A stretch of DNA of 64,000 nucleotides from Leucobacter chinensis (lineage in GTDB: Bacteria > Actinomycetota > Actinomycetes > Actinomycetales > Microbacteriaceae), in assembly GCF_019049105.1 (NCBI RefSeq), contig NZ_JAHQZR010000005.1, positions 1 to 64,000 on the forward strand, read 5' to 3'. Within the stretch, counting starts at the first letter, position 1. Every line of letters starts with the position of its first letter. Below are positions 1 to 8,395 of this stretch, piece after piece. The notes under the pieces were generated by a model that had not been told where the DNA came from, searched no databases, and saw nothing but the letters and a program-made list of their open reading frames with translations. The translations under genes were made by a program, and so were the position numbers.

Positions 1-225
1 TCGGCGGCGAAGGCTGCGGCTGAAACGAGTTCATCGGCGGATGCCTCGGTTGATTTCAAGGCGAAGGCTGATGCTGACGCTGACCCGAAGGCGAAGGAAT
101 CACTTGCGATTACCGGTGGGCAAGCAGGTACTGGCGTTCTCGCGCTAGGTGTATTGTTGTTCCTGTGTGGTGTGATCGTTATAGCTCGTAAACGAGCACA
201 TCGAGACGAACCGATGAGTTCATAG
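1..225 (+). CDS. C-terminal end of a sortase-anchored surface protein (5' end outside window)
   Basis: An open frame enters from the left edge and stops at 223-225. The last 74 residues show an Ala/Lys/Asp-rich stretch, then LAITGG, a hydrophobic segment of about 20 residues and a basic tail (ARKRAHR). This is a cell-wall sorting signal. The LAxTG form is the one used by class E sortases in high-GC actinobacteria, so the protein is probably cross-linked to peptidoglycan on the cell surface. The A/K/D-rich part looks like a wall-spanning stalk. The functional head of the protein lies outside the window and its role cannot be judged. A strong terminator follows directly. Confidence 0.85.
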   Translation, partial: SAAKAAAETSSSADASVDFKAKADADADPKAKESLAITGGQAGTGVLALGVLLFLCGVIVIARKRAHRDEPMSS

Positions 226-237
226 CCCGGCAGTGAA

Positions 238-281
238 GCGGGGTGGCGATGCCTGATCGGTATCGCCACCCCGCCATCTTT
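238..281 (+). terminator. Rho-independent terminator of the surface-protein gene
   Basis: The arms at 238-250 and 262-274 are perfectly complementary over 13 bp, with an 11-nt loop and a short T-run at 277-281. It separates the surface-protein gene from the sigma-factor gene, so the two are probably transcribed independently. Confidence 0.85.
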
Positions 282-360
282 TTGGTGTGTCTGATAGAGC
301 CCTATCGAACTCAGACATACGATAGAGATTGCTGACTCCAGGGGGGGGAGAGAATAAGGC

Positions 361-1731
361 GTGGTCACATTAGATCCTTTGGTTGTAGCTGCTGCGCAGG
401 GAGACCGTAAAGCTGCGGGAGAGTATTTTACGAAGAATCTAAGCTATCTGATGGTTCTCGCGCGCCGAATCTCTGGCGGTGTTATGGATCCAGAGGATCT
501 GCTGTCGGAGAGCTTTCTCAGACTGCTTGAACAGTGGTCAATCGGTTCGGGGCCAACTCAGAATGTCAATGCATACCTTGCAGTGATTATGCGGAACAGA
601 GTAAAGGATGAGCTCAAGTCGCCTCGTTCGCGCGTGAGAGTGCTCGACCAGTCTGAGGATATCGTTGATCCGACGGCACAAGACATGACACACGTCGAAG
701 TTCGAAACGAAGTGCATCTCGTTCGCAAGGCTTTAGAGAACCTGCCCCAAGATCAGAGTAAAGTGCTGCTCGCGATGACAGTTTTGGGGGAGAAGCCCCG
801 CAACTTAGAGAAAGAACTGGGCCGCCCTGCAGGCGCGATATCGTCCCTACACCGAAGAGCTAAGCTCTCTCTTCGTAAAGAAGTATTCCGTTTGGTACTT
901 GGAGGCGACGCTCCTTCGCCATGTATTGAAGCGATTAACCGCGTACCCGAGAAATTTCCGGATCTGCCGTCACAATACGTCGGCGATATAGAGAACCACT
1001 TTGAGGGCTGTGAGAGGTGCAGAAGAGCCTGGACTCGGTTTGGTCGGCTTGCCATGGCGTTTGGAATTCTGCCCCTGGCGACAGCTGGAGGATTAGTTTT
1101 TGGTCCGGCGACCGAGGTGCAGGCTGCAAGCTTGATACACGGAGCCGAAACCGGACAGTATGGTCAGTCGTCTGCGCCCCAGGACTTGACGCAGAGTGAG
1201 GTACTTGAGCGAGGGGGTTCAGCAAGCTCTGAACACCCAACGCGCTCTCTCACTGCACGTCAAAGCGGAAAACAGCCGCTCCAGGCTGGTGGTTTCTTGG
1301 TTGTGTTGAGGCAATATGGCACTGGGGGCCTAATCGCGGTCGCGGGACTGCTGGCAATGGCGATTGGGGTTGTTACTCTCATCATGACCTCGCCCACGCC
1401 CACAGCTAGTTTCTCTGTTACGCCGGTGGAGGGCACCTTGAGATCAAATGATTTCAGGGTGGATTTCAGCGTTTCAGAAAAGAGCTGGCGAATTCAAACT
1501 CTTACGTTGGAAGCCGCTCAAGAGGTCGAGCAAATCAAATCCCCTCCGGGCTGGGAATGCTCTCTCCAGGGCAACGCTGCGCGATGCGTGACTAATGTAG
1601 TCAACAGCGAGGGTGGAAATTTCACAGTTAAAAGACGGAACACTTCGTCAGATTCTCGTCTGATATTCCTAATCAGCGCCGAAACGGGTAGCGGGAGGAA
1701 CATACTCGGCACTGTTGAGCTCTCTGAATAA
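361..1731 (+). CDS. ECF-like sigma factor fused to a zinc-finger anti-sigma-type domain and membrane segments
   Basis: This is a 456-residue protein with a GTG start behind a purine-rich ribosome site (run of G at about 341-350). Residues about 15-90 match sigma region 2 (DPEDLLSESFLRLLEQW). Residues about 115-180 match region 4 with its helix-turn-helix. A Cys188...His213-x3-Cys217-x2-Cys220 pattern follows, like the zinc-binding anti-sigma domain. Next come a moderate hydrophobic segment (about 229-249), a Ser/Gln-rich linker, a strong membrane helix (about 322-343) and an outer domain of about 110 residues. Ordinary ECF factors are near 200 residues. The fusion implies a membrane-tethered sigma factor that senses an outside signal. 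ECF groups with C-terminal membrane extensions are known in actinobacteria; assignment to a numbered group was not possible here. It lies next to a wall-anchored surface protein, which may be its target or partner. Confidence 0.8.
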   Translation: MVTLDPLVVAAAQGDRKAAGEYFTKNLSYLMVLARRISGGVMDPEDLLSESFLRLLEQWSIGSGPTQNVNAYLAVIMRNRVKDELKSPRSRVRVLDQSEDIVDPTAQDMTHVEVRNEVHLVRKALENLPQDQSKVLLAMTVLGEKPRNLEKELGRPAGAISSLHRRAKLSLRKEVFRLVLGGDAPSPCIEAINRVPEKFPDLPSQYVGDIENHFEGCERCRRAWTRFGRLAMAFGILPLATAGGLVFGPATEVQAASLIHGAETGQYGQSSAPQDLTQSEVLERGGSASSEHPTRSLTARQSGKQPLQAGGFLVVLRQYGTGGLIAVAGLLAMAIGVVTLIMTSPTPTASFSVTPVEGTLRSNDFRVDFSVSEKSWRIQTLTLEAAQEVEQIKSPPGWECSLQGNAARCVTNVVNSEGGNFTVKRRNTSSDSRLIFLISAETGSGRNILGTVELSE

Positions 1732-1943
1732 TCGTATGCGGGTTTGAGGATGGAATTCTGACGCAGGGGCCTGCTGCACTTTTACATGACAGATCAGTTC
1801 AGCGGCGAGTGCTACTTGCACTTTCTGGACAGTTCCACGCTCGGTCTACGCCAAACGCCCCAAACACGTTTCTCTGTGGCATGTATACCAAGATGCTTTA
1901 TTGCAGTTCAGCAACCTTCTGTGCGAACCTGTGAAGCGCCCCG
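1732..1943. other. Intergenic stretch with no supported gene
   Basis: This lies between the sigma-factor stop and the first IS remnant. An open frame starts at 1786 but has no ribosome site, no family resemblance and runs into the transposase remnant, so I do not call it. No clear terminator was seen. Confidence 0.5.
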
Positions 1944-2186
1944 GGGTCTGATTGAAGCTCTCAATGTTAAGAGGAGAGTCATGGCAGCACCTCGAAACAA
2001 TGACGAGAAACCCAAAGAAGTGCTAGACACGGACGGTGCTGGACGCGCGCCAGAAAACCCGTCGTGAAGTCCGGAGCCATCAAGCGGATCGCCGACCAGC
2101 TCGATATCCGTCCCGACGCGTTGCTGACCTGGGCTAGGCAGGCGGAGATAGAAGCCGGCCATATGCCAGACACTAGGGTCTGCTGA
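1944..2186 (+). pseudogene. Truncated, frameshifted IS3-family orfA remnant
   Basis: The start at 1981 gives MAAPRNNDEK, matching the usual orfA beginning. After about 29 codons the frame breaks, and the similarity continues in another frame from 2070 (SGAIKRIADQLDIRPDALLTW), a typical OrfA helix-turn-helix segment. It stops at 2184-2186. A GGGTCTG motif at 1944-1950, 30 bp before the start, resembles the terminal repeats of the next element and may be this copy's left end. The rest of the element is missing; another element of the same family begins within its last bases. It is non-functional. Confidence 0.75.
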
Positions 2187-2213
2187 AGGTTTGCTTGACT
2201 CGGGTTTCTTTGG

Positions 2214-3099
2214 TTAGGTAGCCAAGTCGACCGCACTTCTCACTATAGTTTCGAACTCGACCAGGGTAAGTTTCCCGAGGCGTCACTGTTTGCATTTTGT
2301 GGTGGTATTTCTCTTCGACCCAGTGCACGATAACGAGCCGGAGTGCTTACGTGTGGCCCATCCTTTTCTGTCGAGTAGGTTCTTTTTAACAAGCTGAAGA
2401 ACGGTTTTATACCGCGTTATCTTCACACGCACCAACTCAGTCCATCGAGTGTTTCAGCTTGTGCATTTTCAGCGCCTGCTGGAACTTCCTGCTCCGAAAT
2501 TGACTTCTATGATCGCTGTGTATCACGACACCTTCTGGGTAGTTGCGCTGCATCAGCGGGTTCTCTAGCGCAAGAACTGCGAGTGACGGTTTCATACGCT
2601 CTATCGATTGCGTATCCGACGAACTTGTTCGAGCACAGGTCTTTGAACGTGCACAAATACAGCTTGCCCTCATTATTCGGATGCTCGGTATTATCTGTCA
2701 GCCATAACTTGTCCAGCCCGTCCGCGGTGCAGTCTTTCTGCACGAGGTCATCACTCACAAGATCCCCGGTTTTCTTATCCTTGAGGGTTACGCCTCACAA
2801 TGGGTGATTGGACGGCACCGTCCTTGCGCAGCCGCCACACGCGTTGTTCTGAGATGCCGTACCCGAAGTCATGCAGGTCGTTAACAGGAAACACGGTAAC
2901 GGCCCTCCTCGTCATAGGCGCGGAATTCCCACAACACCCCGATGAGGTGGGCCTCCTTGATTTCTCGAGCTGATAACGGCTGTTTCAACGATTGATAATA
3001 CGGCTGCTTCGAGAGTCCGAGCATCCTGCGCATCACTGCGAGCGGCACACGAATTCTGGCACCGGTCGCAGCCATCTCACGAACGAGAGTATAGCTCAC
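2214..3099 (-). pseudogene. IS3-family transposase orfB, decayed
   Basis: Reading right to left, the N-terminus (MSYTLVREMAATGARIRV...) matches the OrfB start. Further on, segments with TADGLDKLWLTDNTEH, GKLYLCTFKDLCSNKFVGYAID and VVIHSDHRSQFRSRKF are the DDE catalytic core, with both aspartate regions visible. The C-terminal part (LRLVIVHWVEEKYHHK, then LGKLTLVEFETIV) is also present but split by frameshifts and in-frame stops. The family stop codon lies at 2214-2216. Several frame changes between about 2430 and 2880 make it a clear pseudogene. Confidence 0.82.
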
Positions 3100-3383
3100 C
3101 TTGGGGCGTAGAGTGAATATGTGACACTTACGATGCTGTGGGCATGAGCATCTCGTTCTCTTGCGTTAACAGCTTGTTCCGGCGTATGCTCTCACGCACT
3201 TTCGCGTCTTCTGCAGCAAGTAAATCTTGCGCTAGGGCACCCCTGTTTAGTCCGCTCAGCATCAGCCACCCATTTCGACATCGCTGACGTCGACACACCG
3301 AGGCCTCGGCATACCTCGCAGTGTAACGCGCCGGCTTTCACCAAGGCGACCGCGTCACGCTTGAACTCTTCCGAATACTTTAT
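3100..3383 (-). pseudogene. IS3-family orfA, decayed (upstream of the orfB remnant)
   Basis: From 3383 leftwards the translation IKYSEEFKRDAVALVKAG followed by GVSTSAMSKWVADAE is a typical OrfA helix-turn-helix. The expected ATG reads ATA. A frame change follows, and the leucine-zipper end (LLAAEDAKVRESIRRNKLLTQENEML) appears in another frame. It belongs to the same element as the orfB remnant. Confidence 0.72.
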
Positions 3384-3454
3384 GGTTTGAATTTCTCAAT
3401 CCCTGCCCCGTTCACACGAAGTGGACAAGAACGAACCAGCCTATTAGCAGACCC

Positions 3455-3966
3455 GTTCGTGCCCCGTGAGGTCGAAAACGAGCTGTGTACCGACGACCAT
3501 GATCCACCGTCTCGCACAGTGGATGGTTACTGACAACTGGGTAGTAGTTAGAACGGACGGCCCTCGCCGAGAAGATCAGCAATGGTGGAGCCGTCGGCGA
3601 CTAGGCTTGCCGCGCGATGCCGAAGGATGCCCTCCCTTGGCGACGTGCGCCCGAGTGTCCTCACAGCCGAGGACTTGCTGCTCGAGCGAGTCTGACCGGA
3701 GGATGATGACGCGATTGCTTCCTGGACTGCGGCGCTGACCGCGGCGCGGACGATCCCAGGATCTGCGAAAGTGACCAGAGCGCGCCCGGAGGCTCTGAAC
3801 CAGCCTGCAAGCCCACAGCGACCGCCAGTCCATGTGTTGAGGGCTGGCCGGTACGGACGTAGGTGGCCGATACGCGGGATTCTGGGCCGAACGAAACCGG
3901 GCAAAAGGCTGGCGCCTGAAGGCTTCTGCCACGAACGGCGATCTATAGGCTAGGGTTGAGTTCAGT
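3455..3966. other. 512-bp stretch without a recognisable gene, upstream of the thiM riboswitch
   Basis: No intact gene is recognised. A plus-strand reading from about 3583 (VRPSVLTAEDLLLERV, stop, PEDDDAIASWTAAL) has protein-like character but is interrupted by a stop, so this may be the relic of a gene damaged near the IS elements. The right end carries the likely promoter of the thiamine operon: TATAGG at 3944-3949 and TAGGGT at 3951-3956, a few bases before the riboswitch. Confidence 0.45.
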
Positions 3967-4046
3967 GACACGGGGTGCTGCCAAGCGCAGCTGAGATTAC
4001 ACCCGTCGAACCTGATCCAGTTCGTACTGGCGAAGGGAATGTCCGA
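3967..4046 (+). ncRNA. TPP riboswitch (THI element) of the thiM operon
   Basis: It contains the conserved THI-box text: GGGGTGC at the 5' side, CTGAGAT followed by ACCCG, GAACCTGATCCAGTT and GAAGGGAA. These build the pyrimidine- and pyrophosphate-binding arms of the thiamine pyrophosphate aptamer. It precedes thiM, thiE and a transporter, so binding of TPP should lower expression of the whole operon. The aptamer class is certain from sequence; the mode of control is inferred. Confidence 0.95.
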
Positions 4047-4076
4047 ATGAGCAGGGTACATTCGGGGCACCGAATG
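4043..4076 (+). promoter_or_regulatory. Candidate expression platform of the thiM riboswitch
   Basis: CATTCGG at 4059-4065 can pair either with CCGAATG at 4043-4049 or with CCGAATG at 4070-4076. The two hairpins exclude each other, which is what a riboswitch expression platform needs. The thiM start lies 68 nt further on, so the effect may act through RNA folding or termination; this was not resolved. Confidence 0.5.
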
Positions 4077-4143
4077 GGGTGTCTGCGGCTGGCTATACTC
4101 GCAAAGCTCGGCTTCTCTTCGTCGCGAAGAAAGTTGAGAGACA

Positions 4144-4959
4144 ATGCCCGCTTCACCCTCAGGCGCCCTGCTCGATGAGCTTCGGGCGCAATCGCCCCTG
4201 GTGCACAGCATCACCAACTCGGTGGTGCCGAACTTTACCGCGAACGTGCTGCTCGCTATTGGCGCGGCGCCCGCAATGGTCGACATCGTCGGCGAGGCCG
4301 GGCTCTTCGCCCGGGTCGCGGGCGGCCTGCTCGTGAACGTGGGAACCCCCACTCCAGAGCAGCGCGAGGCGGCCGAAGAGGCGGTCGAGTCCGCTCTCGA
4401 TGCCGGCACCCCGTGGGTGCTCGACCCCGTCGCGGTTGGCGCGCTGCCCATTCGCACCGAGCTCGCGAAGCGTCTCGCCGAGAAACAGCCCTACGCGATT
4501 CGCGGCAATGCCTCTGAGGTGCTCGCGCTCGCGGGCGAGGGTGCGGGAGGCAAGGGCGTTGACTCGGCCGACACGACCGAGGCGGCGGGGCCCGTCGCGG
4601 TAGAGCTAGCGCGCCGGCTTGGCACCGTTGTCGCGGTGTCGGGGCCCGAAGATTTCATTACCGATGGCCAGCGGATCCTCCGGGTGGCAAACGGCGATGC
4701 GATGCTCACGCGCGTCACGGGTGGCGGTTGCGCGCTTGGTTCGCTCGTTGCCGGCTTTGCTGCGGTGCGCGGCGAGGTGCCTCCCATCGAGGCGGTCGCC
4801 GCAGCACATATCGTGTACGGTATCGCGGCCGAGCGTGCAGCAACGGGGGCAGCGGGGCCCGGAACCTTCGCGGCGCGGCTCATCGACGCGCTGTATGAAG
4901 TGAGCTCGGCCGATGTTGCGGCTTCAGAGCGGCTGCGCGAAGAGGCGGTGGCGGCGTGA
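4144..4959 (+). CDS. thiM: Hydroxyethylthiazole kinase
   Basis: ThiM phosphorylates 4-methyl-5-(2-hydroxyethyl)thiazole with ATP, letting the cell reuse the thiazole half of thiamine. The 271-residue length is normal. Family hallmarks are [24 protein letters not shown] near the N-terminus, [10 protein letters not shown] at 91-100, the RGNASEV substrate segment at 120-126 and VTGGGCALG at 191-199 with the catalytic Cys196. The ATG follows GAGAG at a short distance and lies behind the TPP riboswitch. The stop overlaps the thiE start by 4 nt, so translation is coupled. It acts in the cytoplasm and supplies ThiE. Confidence 0.96.
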   Translation: MPASPSGALLDELRAQSPLVHSITNSVVPNFTANVLLAIGAAPAMVDIVGEAGLFARVAGGLLVNVGTPTPEQREAAEEAVESALDAGTPWVLDPVAVGALPIRTELAKRLAEKQPYAIRGNASEVLALAGEGAGGKGVDSADTTEAAGPVAVELARRLGTVVAVSGPEDFITDGQRILRVANGDAMLTRVTGGGCALGSLVAGFAAVRGEVPPIEAVAAAHIVYGIAAERAATGAAGPGTFAARLIDALYEVSSADVAASERLREEAVAA

Positions 4960-5609
4960 ACCTCGGCATCTATCTCGTGACCGACCGTGCCCTGTGTGGC
5001 GAACGCGGAGTCGTGCAAACGGTGCGGCAGGCGGTCGATGGCGGCGTCAACACCGTGCAGCTGCGTGAAAAGTACGACGGCTTCGACGAGCAACTGCGCG
5101 AGCTCGAGCGCCTCGCCGAGGTGATCGACGGCTGCGCCCTGCTCGTCATCAACGACCGACTCGACGTCGCGATCGCCGCTCGCGAGCGCGGCATCGCGGT
5201 CGATGGCGTGCACCTGGGGCAGGGCGATACTGCTGTGGATCGGGCCCGGGGCGAACTCGGCCCCGACGCGATCGTCGGGCTCACGGCCAACACCCCGGAG
5301 CACCTCACCGCGGTCGCGAGCATGCCAGAAAGATCGGTCGACTACCTCGGCATCGGTGTGATTCGGCCCACCTCGACGAAGCCGAACCATCCGCCGGCGC
5401 TCGGCTTCGACGGCTTCGAGCACCTCGCAGCGACGGCGCCGGTGCCCTCGGTCGCGATCGGTGGCGTCGAGCTTGCCGATACCGCCGAGCTGCGGCGCCG
5501 CGGCGCCGCAGGCATCGCGGTCGTCTCGGCAATCTGCGCGGCTCCCGACGCCGAAGCCGCGGCTCGCGACTTCGTGCGCGCATGGCACTCGGGCGAGGTG
5601 ACCCGATGA
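4956..5609 (+). CDS. thiE: Thiamine phosphate synthase
   Basis: ThiE joins HMP pyrophosphate and thiazole phosphate to make thiamine phosphate. The 217-residue protein has the usual TIM-barrel signatures: LVTDRALCG at 7-15, VQLREK at 34-39 (pyrophosphate contacts), [32 protein letters not shown] and VAIGGV towards the end. The GTG start sits in a GTGA overlap with thiM, and its own stop overlaps the next gene in ATGA, so the operon is tightly coupled. Together with ThiM here and ThiD at 10979-11866, the cell can rebuild thiamine from salvaged halves. Confidence 0.96.
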   Translation: MNLGIYLVTDRALCGERGVVQTVRQAVDGGVNTVQLREKYDGFDEQLRELERLAEVIDGCALLVINDRLDVAIAARERGIAVDGVHLGQGDTAVDRARGELGPDAIVGLTANTPEHLTAVASMPERSVDYLGIGVIRPTSTKPNHPPALGFDGFEHLAATAPVPSVAIGGVELADTAELRRRGAAGIAVVSAICAAPDAEAAARDFVRAWHSGEVTR

Positions 5610-6664
5610 GGGCCGCGCGGGTTCTGACCGGAGCGGTCGCGGTGCTGCTCGCCGGGGCGATTGCCGGGTGCGGGAGCGGGGCGGGATCCGCCGCGGTGCA
5701 ATCGGGGGAAGCGGGCGCTTCTGGCGCCAGCGAGAACGGGGCGAAGATTCGCTTCGCGCTCGACTGGACCCCGAATACGAACCACACCGGGCTCTACGTC
5801 GCGCTCGAACGGGGCTATTTTGCCGACGCCGGGCTCGACGTCGAGGTGCTGCCGTTTAACAACATCAACCCCGAGGTGCTCGTCGACGCGGGGCAGGCCG
5901 AGTTTGGCATCAGCCATCAGGACACCGCGAGCATGGCGATCGCCGCGGGAGCAGGCCTCATCTCGGTGCTCGCGGTTGAGCAGACATGGGCGAGCGAGGT
6001 CGCGGTGCTCGCCGACCGTGACGACATCGAGAGCCCTGCCGATCTTGACGGGCTCGTGTTCGGCGGCTTCGATAACCCCTCAGAAACGGCGACCATGCGC
6101 GGCGTCGTTCAGGCTGCCGGCGGCACCGGCGAGTTCGAGACGGTCGTGCTCGCGACGAACGCCTACGAGGCGCTCTACTCGGGGGCGGTCGACTTCACGG
6201 TTCCGTATGTGGCGTGGCAGGGTATCGAGGCGGCCCGGCGGGGCATCGAGCTGAAGACCTTCGCGTACACCGACTTTGGGTTTCCCGACTCGTACCAGGT
6301 CGTGACGATCGGCCAGCGCGACTGGCTCGACGCACACCCTGATGAGGCGCGGGCCTTCGTGCAGGCGCTTGCCCGCGGCTACGAAGAGTCGATTGCCGAC
6401 CCCGAGGGGGCCGCGACCATGCTGCATGACGCAAATGCCGGGCTGCTCACCGATCTTGATCTGCTCGTTGAAAGCCAGCGCATGCTCGCTGAGCGCTTCA
6501 TGCTCGACGACGCGGGCGAGTTTGGCGGGCAGACCGAGCAGCACTGGCGTGAGCTCGGCGTCTTTCTCTTCGAAGCGGGCCTGCTCACCGACCGCGACGG
6601 GAAGCCGCTCCCTGCCGAGCCCTCGTGGCAGGACTTCTTCACGAACGACTACCTGCTCGGGTGA
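5606..6664 (+). CDS. thiY: Thiamine-precursor ABC transporter, substrate-binding lipoprotein (ThiY/NMT1-like)
   Basis: This is a 352-residue protein starting at the ATG that overlaps the thiE stop. It carries a lipoprotein signal peptide with the lipid Cys at residue 22 (AIAGC). The mature part is a NMT1/THI5-type binding protein: IRFALDWTPNTNHTGLYVALERGYFADAGLDVE, then FGISHQDTASMA. Known ThiY proteins bind formylaminopyrimidine, a thiamine breakdown product, and hand it to ThiX-ThiZ. The position between thiE and a permease/ATPase pair, behind a TPP riboswitch, supports uptake of a pyrimidine precursor. The exact ligand cannot be read from sequence; the metal-binding CCCFC motif of Thi5 enzymes is absent, which favours a transporter role. 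Confidence 0.88.
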   Translation: MRAARVLTGAVAVLLAGAIAGCGSGAGSAAVQSGEAGASGASENGAKIRFALDWTPNTNHTGLYVALERGYFADAGLDVEVLPFNNINPEVLVDAGQAEFGISHQDTASMAIAAGAGLISVLAVEQTWASEVAVLADRDDIESPADLDGLVFGGFDNPSETATMRGVVQAAGGTGEFETVVLATNAYEALYSGAVDFTVPYVAWQGIEAARRGIELKTFAYTDFGFPDSYQVVTIGQRDWLDAHPDEARAFVQALARGYEESIADPEGAATMLHDANAGLLTDLDLLVESQRMLAERFMLDDAGEFGGQTEQHWRELGVFLFEAGLLTDRDGKPLPAEPSWQDFFTNDYLLG

Positions 6665-7470
6665 GCGTGCAGCGTGAGACGAGCGCACCGCGCGGCTGGT
6701 GGCAGGCCGTCGCGGTGCCGCTCGGGTTTCTCGGCGCCCTCGTCGTCGTGTGGGAGGCCGCGGTGCGCGTGAGCGGCGTGCGCCCGCAGGTGTTGCCGGC
6801 ACCGTCACTCGTTGCGGCATCTGGGTGGGATCACCGCGAAGCCATCGCGGGGCACGCCGTGGCGACCCTGGGGGTCACCGCCGTGGGTTTTGCGGTCTCA
6901 CTCGTCTGTGCCTGGGCGCTCGCGATCGCGGTCGACTTCTCGCCGCTCCTGCGCCGTGCCGCGCTGCCCCTCATGGTCGCGTCGCAGACCATCCCGGTCA
7001 TCGCGATTGCTCCGCTCATGATCATCTGGTTCGGCTTCGGCCTGCTGCCGAAGGTGCTCGTCGTCGCGCTCGTGACGTTCTTTCCCGTGGCGATCGGCCT
7101 CATCGAGGGTTTCGCGAGCGCCGACCGCGAGGCCGGGGCGCTCCTGCGCAGCATGGGGGCCGGGCGCGTGCGCGAGTTCGTGCTGCTGCGGCTGCCCACC
7201 GCGCTGCCGCTCTTCTTCACGTCACTGCGCATCAGCGTGACCTACGCGGTCGTTGGCGCGATCTTCGCCGAGTACGTCGGGGCACAGTCGGGCCTCGGCA
7301 TCTACATGAGCGTGCAGAAGAACGCGTTTCGCACCGATCTCGTGCTCGCCGCCGTCGCGGTCACCGCCCTCGTGAGCATCGCGCTCTATCTCTTGACCTT
7401 TCTTGTCGAGCGCATGGTGATTCCGTGGCACTCACACGAACGGAGGGCCCGCCGTGCCCGCACCAACTGA
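6661..7470 (+). CDS. thiX: Thiamine-precursor ABC transporter permease (ThiX/SsuC-like)
   Basis: This 269-residue integral membrane protein of the SsuC/TauC/ThiX permease class has about six hydrophobic segments. The EAA loop that contacts the ATPase appears around LLRSMGAGRVREFVLLRLPTALP, preceded by IEGFASADREAGA. I chose the GTG at 6661, which overlaps the previous stop (GTGA), over an in-frame ATG at 6625 that would lie inside the upstream gene. The ATPase gene overlaps its end by 17 nt. It forms the channel of the pyrimidine importer. Confidence 0.9.
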   Translation: MSVQRETSAPRGWWQAVAVPLGFLGALVVVWEAAVRVSGVRPQVLPAPSLVAASGWDHREAIAGHAVATLGVTAVGFAVSLVCAWALAIAVDFSPLLRRAALPLMVASQTIPVIAIAPLMIIWFGFGLLPKVLVVALVTFFPVAIGLIEGFASADREAGALLRSMGAGRVREFVLLRLPTALPLFFTSLRISVTYAVVGAIFAEYVGAQSGLGIYMSVQKNAFRTDLVLAAVAVTALVSIALYLLTFLVERMVIPWHSHERRARRARTN

Positions 7471-8395
7471 GCCCCGCCTCTCGCTGCGCGGCGTCTCGCG
7501 TGACTTTGCCCTTTCGCGCGGCGAGATACGCTCCGTGCTCGACGACGTCTCGTTTGACGTCGAGCCCGGAAGCTTCGTCTCGATCGTCGGCCCCTCGGGC
7601 TGCGGCAAGAGCACGCTCTTCAACATCATCGCCGGGCTCGATACGCCGACGGCTGGCAGTGTGCTCGCCGACGGCGTCGACGTGCGCGGATCGGCCGGCC
7701 ACGCCGCCTACATGCCCCAGAAGGATCTGCTGTTCCCGTGGCGCACGATCGCCCAGAACGTCGCGCTCGGCCTCGAGGTGCAGGGCAGGTCACGCAGGGA
7801 GGCGCGGCGTGAGGTGCGCGAGTCCTTCGCGCAGTTCGGGCTCGAGGGCTTCGAAGACGCGCTCCCCTTCGAACTCTCTGGCGGCATGCGGCAGCGCGCC
7901 GCCCTGCTGCGCACCGTCGTGCAGCAACGCCGCACCCTGCTGCTCGATGAACCCTTCGGCGCTCTCGACGCGCTCACCAAACGCGAGCTGCACGACTGGC
8001 TACAGAGGGTGTGGATCGAACACGACTGGACAGCCCTGCTCATCACCCACGACGTGCGCGAAGCCGTTCTCCTGTCAGATCGCATCATCGTGCTCGGCCC
8101 CCGGCCAGCCTCAGTGCGCCTGGTGCTCGACGTCGACTTACCGAAGCCGCGCACGCTCGCCGTCGCCCAGAGCCCCGAGTTCGCGGCGCTCGAGCGTGCG
8201 GTGCTTGCGGCGCTGGGCGCGGGTGCTGACGCCGAGGCTGCCGCTGCCGCTTCTGCTCCCGCTGCCGCTGCCGCTGCCGCTCCCGCTGCCGCTGCCGCTC
8301 CCGCTGCCGCTCCCGCTGCTCCCGCGGCCCCCGCTGCTCCCGCGGCCCCCGAAAACAGCCCACGAACTAACGCAACCCCCAAGGAGAACCTGTGA
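7454..8395 (+). CDS. thiZ: Thiamine-precursor ABC transporter ATP-binding protein (ThiZ/SsuB-like) with an Ala/Pro-rich tail
   Basis: The 313-residue ATPase has Walker A GPSGCGKST (about 46-54), a Q-loop (MPQKDLLFPW), signature LSGGMRQR (about 140-147), Walker B LLLDEPFG (about 162-169) and the switch histidine in LLITHDVREA. It energises the importer formed with the two preceding genes. The domain ends near residue 250. The last 60 residues are almost only Ala and Pro, coded by a GCN/CCN-rich repeat at about 8212-8352. Such a tail is not part of the family and may be a slippage product. The gene starts with GTG inside the permease gene. Confidence 0.92.
   Translation: MPAPTEPRLSLRGVSRDFALSRGEIRSVLDDVSFDVEPGSFVSIVGPSGCGKSTLFNIIAGLDTPTAGSVLADGVDVRGSAGHAAYMPQKDLLFPWRTIAQNVALGLEVQGRSRREARREVRESFAQFGLEGFEDALPFELSGGMRQRAALLRTVVQQRRTLLLDEPFGALDALTKRELHDWLQRVWIEHDWTALLITHDVREAVLLSDRIIVLGPRPASVRLVLDVDLPKPRTLAVAQSPEFAALERAVLAALGAGADAEAAAAASAPAAAAAAAPAAAAAPAAAPAAPAAPAAPAAPENSPRTNATPKENL
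8212..8352 (+). repeat. Low-complexity GCTGCC/GCTCCC repeat inside the ATPase gene
   Basis: The DNA is a near-perfect alternation of GCTGCCGCTGCC, GCTCCC and GCGGCCCCC units, translated as an Ala/Pro tail. It looks like replication-slippage expansion at the 3' end of the gene. Confidence 0.8.

Larger units (their letters stand above)
2176..3454 (-). mobile_element. Degenerate IS3-family insertion sequence
   Basis: This is about 1.28 kb, the usual size for the family. The ends carry an inverted repeat: GGGTCTGCT at 2176-2184 and AGCAGACCC at 3446-3454. Inside, on the minus strand, lie a broken orfA and a broken orfB with recognisable DDE transposase text. Stop codons and frameshifts interrupt both, so the element cannot move by itself. 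No obvious target duplication flanks it. It inserted into, or recombined with, another copy of the same family in the opposite direction (1944-2186). Confidence 0.8.

Noticed and set aside
1786-2067. 93-codon frame before the IS remnants
   Set aside because: No ribosome site or family; its last third is the start of the broken orfA.
3548-3904. 118-codon minus-strand frame between the IS and the riboswitch
   Set aside because: No family resemblance, Arg/Ser-rich composition and no ribosome site; it is probably a shadow of a decayed gene.
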